Of a stretch of DNA of 64,000 nucleotides, positions 1 through 9,514 are shown one piece after another. This DNA is from JAIQFF01 sp963725615 (GTDB lineage: Bacteria > Acidobacteriota > Terriglobia > Terriglobales > Acidobacteriaceae). Under the pieces are notes generated by a model that had not been told where the DNA came from, searched no databases, and saw nothing but the letters and a program-made list of their open reading frames with translations. The stretch lies in NCBI GenBank assembly GCA_963725615.1, contig CAVRZO010000007.1, positions 1 through 64,000 of the forward strand, read 5' to 3'. How positions within the stretch are numbered: the stretch's first letter is position 1; every line of letters starts with the position of its first letter. The position numbers and the translations under genes were made by a program.

Positions 1-4
1 CCGC

Positions 5-821
5 TCACCGGGTCCAGATGGTGAAATTGACGGTAATACGGCTCTCAGTTTCAACCGCTTTACCTGACTGCAAGTACGGCCTGAATCGCCATTGCTGCAC
101 CGCTTCCCGTGCCGCAGCCGAAAGAATCGTTGGGGCCGCTGAGTACCTGGAGTTGCTGAATATTCCCGTCCCGTCCGATCAGGGCATTCAGCACAACTGC
201 GCCCTCAACCTTCATCTGTTTTGCCAGCAGGGGATAGTTAGGTTCAACTGAACGTGAAACGATCGCGGCAGCGTTTGGAGAAAGGCGGACTCGCCCCGCC
301 GCGGCGACTACGCCGGTAGAATCTGAAGGCCGTCCGGCAGAAGCTGCCTGTGTAGGTGAGGCGGGCGTCCCGGGCTGTAAGTCCACTTTCACCGAATTGC
401 TCCCTCCTTGAACTGGGCGGTGCTCGTCCCCTGCCACCACCTCGACTTGCAGAGGAGGGAGCACGGCTCGGTTGGCGTCCACGGAAGACGACGTAGCCGC
501 TGGGTTTGTCGCAGCAGGGGACTTAGGTGCGGGCGTGTGCGCCTTCCCTTTCATTGGAGCGGCGGCAACTGGCTGCGTGGTTGTGCGCGCGGCTTCGAGT
601 GGTGCGCTCGGCGCAGGCACAACGTCTTCTATCGGTTCCGATAGTGATTGCAATACTGGAGCGGATGGAAACCAGAACTCGCGATCCTTTACCAGGATGA
701 GGACCAGCGCGGCTAACAGCAGGGTCAGCGCGATGAGCATTTGCCGGCGAACCTTCTGTTGTGAGTCATCCCCGAAAGAGGATTTGATATCCGGTACTTG
801 ATTCGCTTGCATGAACCCCAT
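5..821 (-). CDS. TonB-like energy transducer protein, frameshifted near C-terminus
   Basis: A short cytoplasmic N-terminus is followed by one membrane helix (about residues 28-44), a Pro/Ala-rich periplasmic linker and a TonB C-terminal domain (EPNYPLLAKQMKVEGAVVL, then LIGRDGNIQQLQVLSGPN). TonB proteins transmit proton-motive force from the inner membrane to outer-membrane receptors. The open frame runs into a stop at 60. Dropping one G of the GG at 118-119 restores the expected end (AAAREAVQQWRFRPYL, then ITVNFTIW) with a stop at 5-7. The start at 821 is preferred over the in-frame GTG at 836 because a GGGGGA ribosome-binding site lies just upstream. It probably forms an operon with the GAF/membrane gene upstream at 884-1974. 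It could be a true pseudogene, but the intact downstream frame argues for a sequencing indel. Confidence 0.8.
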
Positions 822-883
822 TTTGTTATCCCCCACGAGTCAACCGTTCAGGTGACGACGTGAAACTCACCGATCGGACAGAA

Positions 884-1430
884 CTATCGCCGACCGGGAT
901 CAGCTGGCAAAGCGAGCGAACGCTGCGCGGTCCGCGAGTCGCGAGTGGGTGCCGGCGCGGAAGCAGGCAGACGGAAGATTACCTGTCCCTCCTGACACAC
1001 CGTGAGTCCACCGCTCGGCGGCTGAGTTTGAGGACCGGCGGCTGAAGACTGTCCGCACTCGTCCGCCCCCGCCGGACTCAGTGGGAGCCCGTCAGATGCC
1101 GACACGGTGCGAGTGCTCTGTCCGGTTTTGGACACGACACTTGCGCGGTAGCGCGGCGAAGCTGCCGCGAAGTGCAAGGGTTGCCTTTTGCCAACCCAAC
1201 CGCCAACCCACCAACGTACCCAACAGCAGCGCAGACGCAATCACGAGCACGCCAAGCACGGCCAAAATCAGGTCCGTCTTTCTGGACACGTGCTTCGGAC
1301 GTGCGAGTGCTCCATTCAATTTGGAGGGAGGGCTTGCAACAAATTCGGCCACCTTGCCCGTGAAAGGCTCAGAACCCTTAGGGGCTACGGTCGTAGTAGA
1401 TTCCCAACTCTCACTCTCTGCTCCGGACAA
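884..1430 (-). pseudogene. Membrane-anchor and C-terminal remnant of the GAF protein (two frames)
   Basis: This stretch continues the GAF gene in two other reading frames. Positions 1430 to about 1150 encode a linker and one strong membrane helix (LILAVLGVLVIASALLLGTL). From about 1190 to 884 another frame gives a Ser/Pro-rich tail ending in GGLTVCQEGQVIFRLPASAP. That tail resembles the segment which, in acidobacterial GAF-TonB proteins, sits between the membrane anchor and the TonB domain (recollection, not checked). Two single-base shifts, near 1415-1430 and 1120-1190, would join it to the GAF domain. I infer one original protein of about 360 residues. Alternatively these are decaying fragments. 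Neither fragment looks like an independent gene. Confidence 0.5.
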
Positions 1431-1974
1431 TTCGATTCGTCAGGGCCTGCAAAGTATCCAGGTCACGCTGGCCAAAAGCGTTGGGTCGAGTCGAAAGAAC
1501 CTCAAAGATCCCGAACAATTTGTCACCCTCGATGAGGGGCAGAACCACAATCGACCTGACTCCCAGAGTTCGACTGGCCTCAGGGTCAACGCGTGAGTCC
1601 GCCTCAGTGTCAATGCAGTGCTGAAGGCGACGGGTTTGGATACAGGCACCCGAAAGTCCGTTGCGAGGATCAAGACGCATCCCGACATCGGGGGCGTCCG
1701 GGCCGGCGGTGGCGTGGCAAACGATCTCTTCTCCCCGGACCAGGGCAATCGCTGCTCCGGTGGCACCGGTGGCGATGCAGGCGTGCTCCAGCACCTGCTC
1801 AAGGCGAAATTCTGCACCCGCATTGTTGGCGACGAGGTCCGCCAATTCGTTCAGATAGACTCTCTTCTGCGATGCACTCGCCCGCTGACCAAGGTCCGTT
1901 GTTGACAGTTGGTCATTGATAGACTTGAGGTCTTTGCGAGACTTAGGATTTCCGAACGAATTTGGCTCGTCCAC
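1411..1974 (-). CDS. GAF domain protein (N-terminal part of a frameshifted membrane protein)
   Basis: The 187-residue product has an N-terminal coiled segment (LSTTDLGQRASASQKRV) and one GAF domain (about residues 50-185), with the typical features ATGATGAAIALVRG, RNGLSGACIQTRR and RSIVVLPLIEGDKLFGIFEV. GAF domains bind small ligands or mediate dimerisation; the ligand here cannot be told. The start is GTG at 1974, preceded by AAGGA at good spacing. The frame ends just after the last GAF helix and the adjoining frame carries a membrane helix, so the gene is probably interrupted. The gene downstream on the same strand is the TonB-like protein, suggesting a membrane signalling or transducer unit. 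Confidence 0.75.
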   Translation of the reverse strand: MDEPNSFGNPKSRKDLKSINDQLSTTDLGQRASASQKRVYLNELADLVANNAGAEFRLEQVLEHACIATGATGAAIALVRGEEIVCHATAGPDAPDVGMRLDPRNGLSGACIQTRRLQHCIDTEADSRVDPEASRTLGVRSIVVLPLIEGDKLFGIFEVLSTRPNAFGQRDLDTLQALTNRIVRSRE

Positions 1975-2289
1975 GGTGGTCCTTTCGCCTTATAACCCGG
2001 GGGTGGGCGAGCGGGCTCAGGTTACCCGCTATGAAACAGCAGGTTTTCGGCCAAAGGGAGGAAATCTAAGGTATTGCAACAGCGTGCTTAAGGATGGACC
2101 CACTTCCAGAAGAAACGCTCTCACTGCAAAATGTTGCAATGAAACTGACCCGATAAGCACTCTTGCCACTTTTGCCGCAGCGCCATACTTAAGCGTGGTG
2201 AGCGCTGCCACAACCTCTTCGTTTTCGTTAATTCAAGCGGAATGAGTGAGCGGAACCGCGCTATTGGCCGGCTCCGCATTCACACGTCA
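1975..2289. other. Intergenic region between GH31 gene and GAF gene
   Basis: This 315-base gap lies between two genes on the minus strand. It should hold the promoter of the GAF/TonB pair. I see no convincing -35/-10 pair, hairpin terminator or conserved open frame in it. Confidence 0.4.
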
Positions 2290-4872
2290 TTAACGAGCTG
2301 GGCCGCTTCCAATGCGGAGTTCGGCTTCCCCGCCGATATCCGGAATCACGATGTGGAGAGCGTTGGTTGGTGCGTCGTAGAACGTCTTGGACGGGGAAGT
2401 CCCATTGGACAACCTGGCATCGGCTTGAGCCGAAGGCCAGTCGTAGACCACGACCTCCATGGTTTTCCACCACGGTGAATAGGTTCCCTGGCGTGCGCCG
2501 AAGGTGACCCGCACGGAGTTGCCGTCGGACTGACAGCTGAATGTTTGGCGGAGAAACTCGCCGTGTTGATAGCCGAAGGTGTGGCCGTCATCAAGATAGA
2601 GGGAGCCGGTGCACGGCTGACCGGGATAGACACGAAGTTCCAGCGGACCGCTGGGAGTTTCATCTGTGCTCTGAATGAGCGGCTGGAGAGGCAGAATACT
2701 TCCTCCGCGGACATACACCGGCAGGGTATCGAGTACCGGATGGATTTTGGCGGGAGCGGGGAATACGGCTCCTGGGCCGGCATTGGCGATATCAACGATC
2801 GTAGGTTCCGGCGGGGGCGGAGTGGTCTTGAGGCCGGTCCAGAAGTCGTACCACTGACCCTTGGGGAATGAAACAACGTAATCATCGAGCATCTCTGCGA
2901 ACGGCTGCGGAGCGACGAGCAGGCTCGGGCCCAGCAGGAACTCCGTGTCGAGATTGTTGAATCCGTTCGATGGCGGCGTGAAGATCTCAGGGAACTCGAG
3001 AAAAATGGGGCGCACCATGGGGAGTCCGGTGCGCGTGCTTTCGTCGGCCAAGGTGTAGATGTACGGCAGCAAGCGGTAACGAGTTTCAATGTAGCGGCGG
3101 CGAATCGCTTCCTGCTCGGGCCCATGGACCCAGACTTCCTGCATCAGTGAGCCCTTGGTGGTGTGGTCGCGGTACATGGGATTGAAAGCTCCGACCTCGA
3201 TCCACCGAGTGAGCAGGTCAGGCGGAGGCGAGCCATTGAATCCGCCGATGTCATCGCCGACGAAAGAAATTCCGCTGAGTCCAAGATTAAGCAGCTGCTG
3301 TGTGGCCAGGCGAAGGTGGTTCCAGGTGGAGGAATTGTCTCCGGTCCAGGTGAATCCGTAGCGTTGTCCACCGGCAAACGTCGCACGGGTAAGGACAAAG
3401 GGGCGCTCATTGGGACGCAGCTTGAGCAAGCCGTCATAAGTTGCGCGGGCATTCTCCAGTCCAACAATGTTGTGAATCTCGGCGTGGGTGGCGTTGCGGG
3501 TAGCGAAGCCGGGCTCTTCAATGCGATGAATGTTATCGAGCGGCATCGTCTTGCCGGGTCCGTCAAAGACGGCGGGCTCGTTCATGTCGTTCCAGAAGCC
3601 GGCGATGCCATTCTGAGCAAACTCTTTGTAGAGGCCGCCCCACCAGTCTCGCGTTTTAGAACGAGTGAAGTCAGGAAAAACGGCTGGGCCCGGCCACACG
3701 ATGCCGACGAATTCGCTGCCATCGGATTTCTTTACGAAGTGGTTGCCGGCCTCGCCGGTGTCGTATGGGGCATAGCCCTGGTTCGCGGCGTGGGCGATGT
3801 GCAGATCGGTAATCAGGACGAGGTGAAAGTGTTGCTTGCGGAGATCTGACACCAGTCCGGGAAAATTGGGGAAGGTCTGCGGATTGACGGTGAAGGGGCG
3901 ATTTCTGTCTTGATAGTCAATGTCGAGATAGAGTACGTCGCCCGGAATTTTGTCCGCGCGAAAACGATCGGCGATTTCACGGATCTGCGATTCCGGAGTG
4001 TAGCTGTAGCGCGACTGCTGGAAGCCAAGCGTCCACAGCGGTGGAAGCGGATGGGTTCCGGTGAGGTACGCATAGCCTTCGACCACCTGCTTCGGGTTAG
4101 AGCCACAAATCAGGTAATAATTGAGCGGGCCGCCTTCGGCGCCGAAAGAATAGGTGTCGCGCGCCTGCTTGCCGAAGTCGAACCAGCTCCGCCAGGTGTT
4201 GTCGAGAAAAATCCCATAGTTGCGTCCGCCGCCGATCGCCAGGAAAAACGGGATGCTCTTGTAGATGGGGTCGATGGATTCCTGCGTACCGATGTCAGTA
4301 TTCCAGAGCGTATAGGCCTGGTTTCTGCGGTCGAAGGTGCCCGCCTTATCGCCGAGGCCGAAGTAGTGTTCGTCGGAAGGCATTGCCTTGTGGATGGAAA
4401 AACCACCGACGCGGAATTCGGTCGGGCGGCCAACTGCATCGGCAGAGATGACGTTGCCAGCGAGATCGCGAACCACCAGGCGGAGAGGATTGCGCTCAAC
4501 GCGGACGTCCAGCGCCGCCGTGCGGAAGCCTACGAACGGGGCGTCTTTCTTCGACTGCGCATCAACATTAATCGGCTGCACGTTGACGGACTTCCCGCGC
4601 GGCCCTGAAAGAACCGCCCATGAAGAATCCTCCGGGAATGCGCCGGTTGGCGCGATGCGTACGCGGAGAATGTCGTCCCGCAGGGCGGTAATGCGCAAGG
4701 TCGCCGAGCCGGACTTGACCTCAATGCCATCACGCAGAGGCTGGGAGCTGCTTACCGCATCAAGCGTAGTGATGTCTTGTGAGGGTGAGGCGGCCTGCGC
4801 TGAGGCGGAAACGAGCATGGCGACCATTGCCCCAAGTAGAAAAACAAAGACCGTCTTGCGAGATGAGTGCAT
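2290..4872 (-). CDS. Exported glycoside hydrolase family 31 alpha-glucosidase
   Basis: The 860-residue GH31 enzyme hydrolyses terminal alpha-linked glucose or related residues. A Sec signal peptide (residues 1-28, ending SASAQA) places it outside the cytoplasm. An N-terminal beta-sandwich (about 45-270) is followed by the TIM barrel (about 275-640) and C-terminal beta domains. The catalytic nucleophile is Asp429 in FWNDMNEP. The acid/base is Asp512 in WTGDNSSTW, and FVGDDIGGF follows. The start at 4872 was chosen because it begins the signal peptide; a longer frame upstream has no signal. It lies 37 bases downstream of the debranching-type glycosidase gene on the same strand, so the two probably share a transcript. 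Substrate is most likely an alpha-glucan, but GH31 also holds xylosidases and transglycosidases. Confidence 0.93.
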   Translation of the reverse strand: MHSSRKTVFVFLLGAMVAMLVSASAQAASPSQDITTLDAVSSSQPLRDGIEVKSGSATLRITALRDDILRVRIAPTGAFPEDSSWAVLSGPRGKSVNVQPINVDAQSKKDAPFVGFRTAALDVRVERNPLRLVVRDLAGNVISADAVGRPTEFRVGGFSIHKAMPSDEHYFGLGDKAGTFDRRNQAYTLWNTDIGTQESIDPIYKSIPFFLAIGGGRNYGIFLDNTWRSWFDFGKQARDTYSFGAEGGPLNYYLICGSNPKQVVEGYAYLTGTHPLPPLWTLGFQQSRYSYTPESQIREIADRFRADKIPGDVLYLDIDYQDRNRPFTVNPQTFPNFPGLVSDLRKQHFHLVLITDLHIAHAANQGYAPYDTGEAGNHFVKKSDGSEFVGIVWPGPAVFPDFTRSKTRDWWGGLYKEFAQNGIAGFWNDMNEPAVFDGPGKTMPLDNIHRIEEPGFATRNATHAEIHNIVGLENARATYDGLLKLRPNERPFVLTRATFAGGQRYGFTWTGDNSSTWNHLRLATQQLLNLGLSGISFVGDDIGGFNGSPPPDLLTRWIEVGAFNPMYRDHTTKGSLMQEVWVHGPEQEAIRRRYIETRYRLLPYIYTLADESTRTGLPMVRPIFLEFPEIFTPPSNGFNNLDTEFLLGPSLLVAPQPFAEMLDDYVVSFPKGQWYDFWTGLKTTPPPPEPTIVDIANAGPGAVFPAPAKIHPVLDTLPVYVRGGSILPLQPLIQSTDETPSGPLELRVYPGQPCTGSLYLDDGHTFGYQHGEFLRQTFSCQSDGNSVRVTFGARQGTYSPWWKTMEVVVYDWPSAQADARLSNGTSPSKTFYDAPTNALHIVIPDIGGEAELRIGSGPAR

Positions 4873-4909
4873 GGCTCTCTCCGCGTAAATTGGTGTTCGC
4901 CCACGGACT

Positions 4910-7504
4910 CTACTGCGTCTTGCCCGTGAAATGAATGACGATTCTCTCACGAGGGTAGGGTTCGGACTCATTCTTCGGAATCGTGACACTGATTCTGGCG
5001 TTCTCTGGGTTGGTTCGTAACAGCTCTGCGCCCTCGACCGACGCCACTTGCGCCGGATTCCACAGCCCAAGTTCATACTGCTTGCCTTGAGCCCCGGCGA
5101 TATCGAGGGTGAGTGCGTCCCGTGCGGGCGTCCACGATTCTTTCAGCACTCGCAAGCCCTGACTCGTGCTTCCCAGAGGCGGCAGCGCCGGTGAGAGGCT
5201 TAGTCCGAAGTCGTTTTTGAGGCGGACGCGCAGCGTACTCTCTCCGGCGGTGACGGGGAATTGCACAACGATGTGTTGGTCAACATCACTCTTCTTGATC
5301 TGGAACGGTACTCGCCGGCCGTTCATCTCAACCCCGAGAATCTGGGCGCGCGGGCTTACAGCGGGAGAAAATTCCAGAGTGCAGTCACCGCTTCCGCTGC
5401 GGGTAATGGTTAGAGAAATATCGCTGCCAGTCTTGCGATAAGCCACCCGCAACGATGCCGAACCCACGCGCACACGATCGAGCGTAAACCAGGTCCAGTC
5501 GGCGGGAACGTGGGGCGCAAGAGCGACCCGGCAGGCGCCGGCATCGGTCTGCAAACCGAACAAGCCGCGCAGCAGCGGACTGACCACCATGGCGGCGGAC
5601 CAGATCTGTTGCGGAGAACTGGTGGAGAGCGGCTGATAATAGTCGCCAGAAAGAACTTCGGTGACGTGTCCCAGCGATCCGTCGAGCGCCAACTGGGCAT
5701 TCGCTTCCAGATTGGAAAAGCCCGGCAAGGCGCGATGGTAGCGATATTCTCCGACTGATGCCCATCCGGTAAAGAGCGGCCAGACCGAGCCGAAGTGGTA
5801 GCCGCCGGCACTGTACTTGGCGGCGCGGGAGGAAATGATCCTCATGCCCCAGTCTGCTTCGTGCTCGGGTGCGGCAAGTTCAGTAATCATCGCACCGGCC
5901 TTCTCCTCGTCCAGCAAACCGAACCACATGGGCACTGTGGCCAGCACGCTGGGTTCGTCCACCTGCTGATTTTTTTGATCGAGTGCGAAGGCAAACCGCT
6001 TTTTCTCCGCGGACCAGAAGGTTTTGTTCACTAGAGGTTGTTGGCGCGAGAAATCTTCGCCAAGTTTTTTGCTGACGTCTTCTTTTCCGGTCAGGTGCGC
6101 CAGATTGGAAAGGGCTCGCAAAGCCTCGGCGCCCAGCGCGCTCTGGTAAAGCTCGGTATGGACTGGAAGCAGCGGGCCACCCTCCACCCAGCCGTGACCG
6201 ATTCCAAAATTCTGCGGCAGCCCCTGCGCGTCATAGGTCGAAAGCAGGAATTGATACGCCTTCCACAAGCTGTCCCACTTCTCACGCGCGAATGCAACGT
6301 CTCCGCTCGAAACCACGTAGTCGTTCATGGTGATGATGTACAGCGGCGTGGCGTCGGCAGAAGCGTATGGATAAGGATAGTCGGTGAACCACGGTACGAA
6401 ACTTGCGCCCTGGGAAATTTCGTGCGGAACTTTGCCATCCGCGCGCTGGTACTTGCTCAGGAAATCCAGCGCGACGCGCGTGTTGGCAAAGTCGCCCTCG
6501 GCATCAAGCGCCATTGAAGTCCAGAGCGCGTCTCGCCCGAAAAACCAGGCGAATCCCGGACGCTGACTTCCGCCCGAGGTGCGATAGCCCGCGATCAATC
6601 CGGTGCCCAGGAAAGGATTGCTGGCCAGCCCCTGCAGTACGCTGACCCGCGCCCAGTCGTATGACTGTTGCAGCTGGCGGTCGGGCAGGTCGACACCGAC
6701 TGTGCTATCCAGATACGCGCGGTAGTATTCCGCCGACTCTTTCAGGAGGGCCGAATAGCCGGATGCGAGATGACGGTACGCGGCCTCGGCTTCCGCTTCG
6801 CCGTTCACCGAGGCTGCGATCACGACGACCTTGGTCTCTTTCCCTTTGCCGGTGACACCCAGGTGAAAGGAGTTTTCCTTCGAGCTGGAATAGTTGGTGT
6901 CGTATTCCTGCTGGATGTCGCCGGCGGTGGGTGAGCCCGCTAGAGCGACAAACTTTTTCTGCTCTTCGCCGAAGTGGAAAGCACTTAGTTTCGGGTCCCA
7001 ATAAGAATACGTTCCGCCCAACCCAGCCGGCCATTCCAGCTGGAAATCGCGCTCGAAAACGACTTGCACGTCGAGGGGTTGCGCCGTTTCAACTTCAATG
7101 ATGATGACAGCACCGGGTTCGTGCACCGGGGCAAAGAAAGTTTCACGCACCGCGAAAGTGTCCCCGGTGTAGAGGATCGTGCTTGCTTCCGGACGGACCG
7201 TTAGCGTGCGAGCCAACGCTTGCGCTGGAATAGCGCGCCCATCCACGAGGAAATTCAGGTGGAAGTCGCGCAGAATCTTCAGGGGATAAACCCAGGCTTC
7301 GAAGTTTCCCGCCTCGTTGCCAAACAGTCCGGCACGCTGGCCCACGGACGAAAGAAACTCCCAGGGACGAACAGGCCGCGAGAGTTCGACGGGAGGCGAG
7401 GGCCCATCTGCGGTTGCCGTACGGGCCAAAGCAAACAATACCACCGCAGCCAGGATCATCCGAGAGGCAATTCCGCGCGATCGATGTAATGTGGGATGTT
7501 TCAT
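4910..7504 (-). CDS. Exported amylo-alpha-1,6-glucosidase-like (debranching-type) glycosidase
   Basis: The 864-residue protein has a signal peptide (VLFALARTATA), an N-terminal beta-sandwich (about 40-270) and an (alpha/alpha) barrel (about 290-650). The barrel motifs WFFGRDALWTSMAL, YASADATPLYI and HGWVEGG resemble glycogen debranching enzyme C-terminal domains (FGRD and SADAT motifs). A beta-sandwich domain closes the chain. The likely role is removal of alpha-1,6 branches or terminal residues from an external oligosaccharide, preparing substrate for the GH31 enzyme encoded just downstream. The gene is intact. It is transcribed away from the CRTAC1 gene at 7545, with only 40 bases between the two start codons, so their promoters must overlap or lie inside the genes. 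The family call rests on motifs; the exact GH family is uncertain. Confidence 0.75.
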   Translation of the reverse strand: MKHPTLHRSRGIASRMILAAVVLFALARTATADGPSPPVELSRPVRPWEFLSSVGQRAGLFGNEAGNFEAWVYPLKILRDFHLNFLVDGRAIPAQALARTLTVRPEASTILYTGDTFAVRETFFAPVHEPGAVIIIEVETAQPLDVQVVFERDFQLEWPAGLGGTYSYWDPKLSAFHFGEEQKKFVALAGSPTAGDIQQEYDTNYSSSKENSFHLGVTGKGKETKVVVIAASVNGEAEAEAAYRHLASGYSALLKESAEYYRAYLDSTVGVDLPDRQLQQSYDWARVSVLQGLASNPFLGTGLIAGYRTSGGSQRPGFAWFFGRDALWTSMALDAEGDFANTRVALDFLSKYQRADGKVPHEISQGASFVPWFTDYPYPYASADATPLYIITMNDYVVSSGDVAFAREKWDSLWKAYQFLLSTYDAQGLPQNFGIGHGWVEGGPLLPVHTELYQSALGAEALRALSNLAHLTGKEDVSKKLGEDFSRQQPLVNKTFWSAEKKRFAFALDQKNQQVDEPSVLATVPMWFGLLDEEKAGAMITELAAPEHEADWGMRIISSRAAKYSAGGYHFGSVWPLFTGWASVGEYRYHRALPGFSNLEANAQLALDGSLGHVTEVLSGDYYQPLSTSSPQQIWSAAMVVSPLLRGLFGLQTDAGACRVALAPHVPADWTWFTLDRVRVGSASLRVAYRKTGSDISLTITRSGSGDCTLEFSPAVSPRAQILGVEMNGRRVPFQIKKSDVDQHIVVQFPVTAGESTLRVRLKNDFGLSLSPALPPLGSTSQGLRVLKESWTPARDALTLDIAGAQGKQYELGLWNPAQVASVEGAELLRTNPENARISVTIPKNESEPYPRERIVIHFTGKTQ

Positions 7505-7544
7505 GTGCGGAATTTCATGTGTAAGATCGACTCAGAGCCCTTGC

Positions 7545-9452
7545 ATGAAGCTCGATGTGTTGAAGTTGCGCCCGAACTTGCAAACCAGCGATGCACTGAA
7601 TAAAGTAGGGGCGAATTCTAGCACGAGCCAACTCCGGGAAGGTACCGCCCTTTTGCCTGCTTCGCGCCGTACGTTTCTCCAGTCTTTGAGCAAGTCGGCG
7701 GTCGTGCTCTCCCTCGATAGCGTTCTCGCGCTTGCCCATCCTCTCAAGTATCGCGCGTTTATTGCGGCAGCCGAAGAACCCGCAAAACCGGGCCTGGGCG
7801 TGAGTTTTATAAACGTCGCCCGCGAATCGGGACTGAATGCAAAAACCATCTACGGCGGCGAGCACAAGAACAAGTATCTGCTCGAGACCACGGGTTGTGG
7901 CGTTGCTTTTTATGACTACGACAACGACGGCTGGCTGGATATTTTTCTGGTCAATGGCTGGCGGCTGGAGGGCTTCCCTGCCGGACAGGAACCCACGTCG
8001 CATCTGTTCAAGAACAATCGCGATGGCACTTTCACCGATGTCACGACTAAGGCCGGTGTAGCCCACTCGGGCTGGGGACAGGGCGTCTGCGTCGGCGACT
8101 ACGACAATGACGGCTTCGAGGACCTTTTCGTCACCTATTTCGGAAAGAATGTTCTCTATCACAACAACGGCGATGGCACCTTTTCCGATGTGAGCGAAAA
8201 AGCCGGCGTCGCCGGGAATGGCAAGCGCTGGAACACGGGCTGCGCCTTCGTGGATTACGATCGCGACGGCAAGCTCGACCTGTTTGTCGCTAACTATATC
8301 GATCTCGATCTGGCGACGGCACCCGTGCCGGAGTCAGGGCCATGCCTCTACAAAAGTGTGATGGTGGCTTGCGGTCCGCCCGGCCTCAAGGGTGGAAAGA
8401 ACATTCTTTACCACAACAATGGAGACGGCACGTTTACCGATGTGTCCGAAGCCTCCGGAATTTTGCAGGCCAACGGAACCTTTGGCTTGGGCGTACTCAC
8501 CGCTGATTTCGACAACGATGGCTGGCCCGACATTTATGTCGCCAACGATTCCACGGCCAGCGCGCTTTACCAGAACAAGAAGAACGGAAAGTTTGTGGAT
8601 GTCGCCCTGGAAGCGGGCTGCGCGCTCAGCCCGGACGGCAAGCCGCAGGCGGGCATGGGCCTGTCGGCGGCGGATTACGATATGGACGGCAACCTGGATA
8701 TCGTGAAGACAAACTTCGCCGGCGACACGCCCTCGCTCTATCACAACCTCGGCGACGGCAATTTTGAAGACACTACTTTTATGGCTGGCCTGGGCGCGCA
8801 CACTCAGTATCTGGGATGGGGTTGCGGCTTTTTTGATATGGACAACGACGGCTGGCCCGACATTCTGATTTGCAACGGCCACGTTTATCCGGAAGTCGAG
8901 CAACTGAAAACGGAAGCAGGTTATCCGCAGCGCAAACTGCTCTATCGCAACCTGCGCACCGGCAGGTTTGAAGATGTGTCCATGCAGGCGGGCCCCGGAA
9001 TCTCGGTGCCCGTTGCATCGCGGGGATGCGCCTTCGGAGACTTCGACAACGACGGCGATATGGATTTTGTAGTGAACCCGGTAAATGATTTTCCGCAGCT
9101 CCTGCGTTGCGACCTGGCTCCCGGCAATAACTGGATCAAGGTGCGGACCATTGGAACCAAATCGAATCGCAGCGGCATCGGCGCCCGGCTGCGCTGTGTG
9201 ACCCAAGCTGCGGGCGAAAGCAAGCCTCATTCACAGATCGACGAAGTCCGCAGCGGTGGCAGCTATTTTTCGCAGAACGATTTACGCATTCACTTCGGCC
9301 TGGGCAAAGCCGACAAAGTGCAACTGCTCGAAATCCGCTGGCCCAGCGGGCAGGTGGATTCCATGAAAGACATCAAACCCAATCAGCTGATCTTCGTGAA
9401 AGAAGGCGAAGGGATCGTGCGCACGATGTTGCTTCCTGGCAAGGGCCGTTAG
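7545..9452 (+). CDS. CRTAC1 family protein (FG-GAP repeats, ASPIC/UnbV domain), Tat-type leader
   Basis: The 635-residue secreted protein has about eight FG-GAP/VCBS repeats with the calcium-binding core DYDNDGWLDIF or close variants, forming a beta-propeller. It ends in an ASPIC/UnbV domain (DEVRSGGSYFSQNDLRIHFG, then LLEIRWPSGQVD). Function of bacterial CRTAC1 proteins is unknown; the fold suggests extracellular binding of polymer or protein. ATG at 7545 gives a leader containing SRRTFLQ (residues 40-46) followed by a hydrophobic stretch, matching the twin-arginine consensus S-R-R-x-F-L-K. A longer frame opens at 7317 but its extra residues have no family character and would overlap the divergent gene. 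It is intact, unlike the other two CRTAC1 genes of the window. Confidence 0.88.
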   Translation: MKLDVLKLRPNLQTSDALNKVGANSSTSQLREGTALLPASRRTFLQSLSKSAVVLSLDSVLALAHPLKYRAFIAAAEEPAKPGLGVSFINVARESGLNAKTIYGGEHKNKYLLETTGCGVAFYDYDNDGWLDIFLVNGWRLEGFPAGQEPTSHLFKNNRDGTFTDVTTKAGVAHSGWGQGVCVGDYDNDGFEDLFVTYFGKNVLYHNNGDGTFSDVSEKAGVAGNGKRWNTGCAFVDYDRDGKLDLFVANYIDLDLATAPVPESGPCLYKSVMVACGPPGLKGGKNILYHNNGDGTFTDVSEASGILQANGTFGLGVLTADFDNDGWPDIYVANDSTASALYQNKKNGKFVDVALEAGCALSPDGKPQAGMGLSAADYDMDGNLDIVKTNFAGDTPSLYHNLGDGNFEDTTFMAGLGAHTQYLGWGCGFFDMDNDGWPDILICNGHVYPEVEQLKTEAGYPQRKLLYRNLRTGRFEDVSMQAGPGISVPVASRGCAFGDFDNDGDMDFVVNPVNDFPQLLRCDLAPGNNWIKVRTIGTKSNRSGIGARLRCVTQAAGESKPHSQIDEVRSGGSYFSQNDLRIHFGLGKADKVQLLEIRWPSGQVDSMKDIKPNQLIFVKEGEGIVRTMLLPGKGR

Positions 9453-9514
9453 TCGTTCGTCGTTTGCAGAGAGAGAGTCGCGAACGACCAACGACCAATG
9501 GCCAACGACTGCCT

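Noticed and set aside
8334..9230. 298-codon open frame on the minus strand
   Set aside because: Antisense of the first CRTAC1 gene, produced by GC-rich codon use.
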